A DNA stretch of 64,000 nucleotides, from positions 186,501 to 250,500 of the forward strand of contig CAJHNH020000506.1 in NCBI GenBank assembly GCA_905116865.2, read 5' to 3'. The notes beneath the pieces are model-generated. The model did not search any database, had not been told where the DNA came from, and saw only the letters and a program-made list of their open reading frames with translations. Of this stretch, positions 62,280-64,000 are shown in pieces. The number at the start of each line of letters is the position of its first letter. The stretch's first letter is position 1. A program made the translations under genes and the position numbers. The DNA comes from Candidula unifasciata. Taxonomy: Eukaryota; Mollusca; Gastropoda; Stylommatophora; Geomitridae.

Positions 62280-63050
62280 GACAAAGTAGAGATAATTCCA
62301 ACAACAGCAGTATAACTATTAGAACATATTAATAGACTCCACTCAGAATGAGTCAACTATGTTATGATGATCAACGTAGACAAAACAGAAGTGATGATAT
62401 TCTCTAGAAAAGGAAGAGCCACCAATATCAAAATTGATTAACACCAGATAAAGAAGGCTAATGAATTTACGAATCTGGGAAGCATTTTTTCAGAAGACAA
62501 AAGAATTCATTAAAAAAAATCCAGCAAAGATGCAATAAAGTGATTCAAGTTTTAGGCCAAATGGCACCAATTTGGAAATGCAAGCATGTGAATATCAACA
62601 CTAAAAGAACACTGATCAACATAATATTTTTACCAACAATATGCCATCAGTGTAAAACTTGGACGCTGTCTGCAGAAGACAAAAGGATATGGTCACGACA
62701 GAAATGAAATGTTTACGTGCTAGGCTATGTGAAACAAGGAAAGATCGACTTAAGAAAGATGGTATCAGAAGGAGAGTAGGCATAAATCCAATACTGAACT
62801 TTATAGGTAGAAACAAACCAAATCGTTTGGCCATGTAACAAGATTGGCATCAAACAGGGAACCACAGAGAGCAGTGTTAAACAGATACAGCGGTAACACA
62901 ACCAGAGGTCGACCACACAGAAAATGGACCGCAGAAATATAAGAGACAATGAAAAGTCTATACGAAGTGAACAGAAGAGCCCGTGCTGTCGCGAGGCGTT
63001 CCAGATGAAGGCTAAAGTATAGTCCATACAGCTTTGTCTTGGCTGCACAG
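62280..63050 (+). mobile_element. LINE reverse-transcriptase C-terminal fragment
   Basis: Plus-strand pieces in order: KANEFTNLGSIFSEDKR, MKCLRARLCETRKDRLKKDG, IRRRVGINPILNFIGRNKP, an FGHVTRLASN-type segment and RRARAVARRSR. Several frameshifts; related to the intronic piece at 3300-3540. Confidence 0.75.
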
Positions 63051-63780
63051 TGTTACATTGTTTCTCTGTTAGCAGCAGTGTTGGAGTACATGCTCAGCGT
63101 TTTTAGGTGCCAAGTTGCAGGAATGATTATACTTCTCTGTTACCTTTATTGAAAAACTTGACCATGCTGGCGAAGTCTGATGTACCATGCCCTCAGTCTA
63201 TGAGTTCCTCTCTAAAGAGACGGTGTATCGAGTATTGAGGAGACAATTTGAAATGCACTTATTGGCCCTTTTTTTTACAATAATCTAACGGCACAAGCGA
63301 CATGATATAGTCGACACTACGACTGCATCCATTATTCGCCTACATTTATAGCATCCACTTTTACGTGGAAAGTGGAAGAGGAATTTTGCAACACTCTTCT
63401 GTGTATAGCCAACTTATTGTGCCCGACTACTTCCATCAACGAAAAACTGCATTTCTGGTGGCGACTGTTGGCATTGGCGCCTCTGGCAATTGCCATATGC
63501 CTTTACTGCGTGATCATATAACTGGACTGTCCAGGGACTAATTGCTTGTCTCAAATGAAACACTGAGGAACATTTCATTTAATGTTCACTAGCACTGGAA
63601 CGGAGCAAGTATGGGGAAACCCGATAGCAGTGTAGTTGAAACTCGACTAAGACTAACTCTTCTATGTGTACGGCACATCGGTACCAGATCAGAAGAAACA
63701 TCGCTAAGCCAGACTCAGCCAGAACATGAAACCTGTGTCAGGGTGAAAAAAAAACAACAACAACAACACGTGAACGTCTG
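63051..63780. other. mostly unassigned
   Basis: May include a further retroelement C-terminus at about 63630-63720 (VVETRLRLTLLCVRHIGTRS, where other copies have RLRTGHNRLRDH), but the match is weak. Confidence 0.35.
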
Positions 63781-64000
63781 ATTATTTCTGGTTGAAATCC
63801 CAAGGGTATTCCCAAATGTTTGTACTGGGTGACTCTACGAGCATGACCCTGTGGGTAGAGGCAGATTCCGTACACAGCCATTGGACTGACTCACTGCCCA
63901 AGTCCACCGCACCAAGCGTTAACCTCATCTTCGTTCTAGGATATGCGGGTGTTGCTGACAACAAAAGAGTTGAAAGACTGACTGACTCTGTCATAGTTGC
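63781..64000 (+). mobile_element. LINE RNase H fragment running off the edge
   Basis: Plus-strand SVNLIFVLGYAGVADNKRVE + RLTDS corresponds to the FVPGHAGV-GNEQAD-RLAGS motif with substitutions that remove the catalytic His and Asp. It continues beyond the window. Confidence 0.6.

Overview
The window is animal nuclear DNA and contains no prokaryotic gene organisation. Genes are split by GT-AG introns, intergenic DNA is packed with microsatellites, minisatellites and transposon debris, and short TTAGGG-like tracts occur. The mix of a tRNA-derived SINE, LINE 3' ends with GATG-rich tails, LINEs with an RNase H domain of the PGHAGV-GNEQAD type, and a DUF1647-like glycosyltransferase suggests a mollusc, probably a gastropod. 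This is an inference; no species-specific marker was seen.

Three loci look like real genes. (1) A two-exon C2H2 zinc-finger gene on + (3083-3134 joined to 4041-5041; 350 aa). (2) Its paralogue 27 kb downstream on + (26714-26813 joined to 31695-33370; 591 aa), with more fingers, two PTDLS motifs and an expanded 17-residue repeat. (3) A previously hidden seven-exon gene on - (61663 down to 44762) that no single long reading frame reveals. All seven exons have canonical splice sites, every junction is phase 0, and the 412-aa product ends in a DUF1647-like glycosyltransferase domain. Its 5' end probably lies beyond the right edge. A decayed zinc-finger array (35.1-35.8 kb) lies 3' of the second paralogue.

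Layout. 1-2132: 59-bp satellite in a higher-order arrangement. 2.1-9.9 kb: zinc-finger gene 1 with SINE and LINE debris. 10.0-17.9 kb: segmentally duplicated block of 23-bp and 38-42-bp minisatellites. 18-26.4 kb: retroelement fragments, a telomere-like fold-back and an inverted-repeat element. 26.7-33.4 kb: zinc-finger gene 2, whose intron carries a 2.36-kb tandem duplication. 33.4-44.7 kb: minisatellites, LINE pieces and a TTAA-flanked element. 44.8-61.7 kb: the minus-strand glycosyltransferase gene, whose introns are filled with micro- and minisatellites, including about 1.2 kb of GATA/GACA and about 0.6 kb of TATC. 61.8-64 kb: MITE and LINE remnants.

A recurring theme is birth of satellites from transposons or gene edges. 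The 59-bp satellite matches the 3' part of a dispersed SINE-like repeat. A 32-bp array is built from the LINE RNase H segment encoding EQADRLAGSA. A 22-bp array begins at a splice acceptor of the glycosyltransferase gene. All coordinates and alignments were read by eye, and family names for repeats are provisional.
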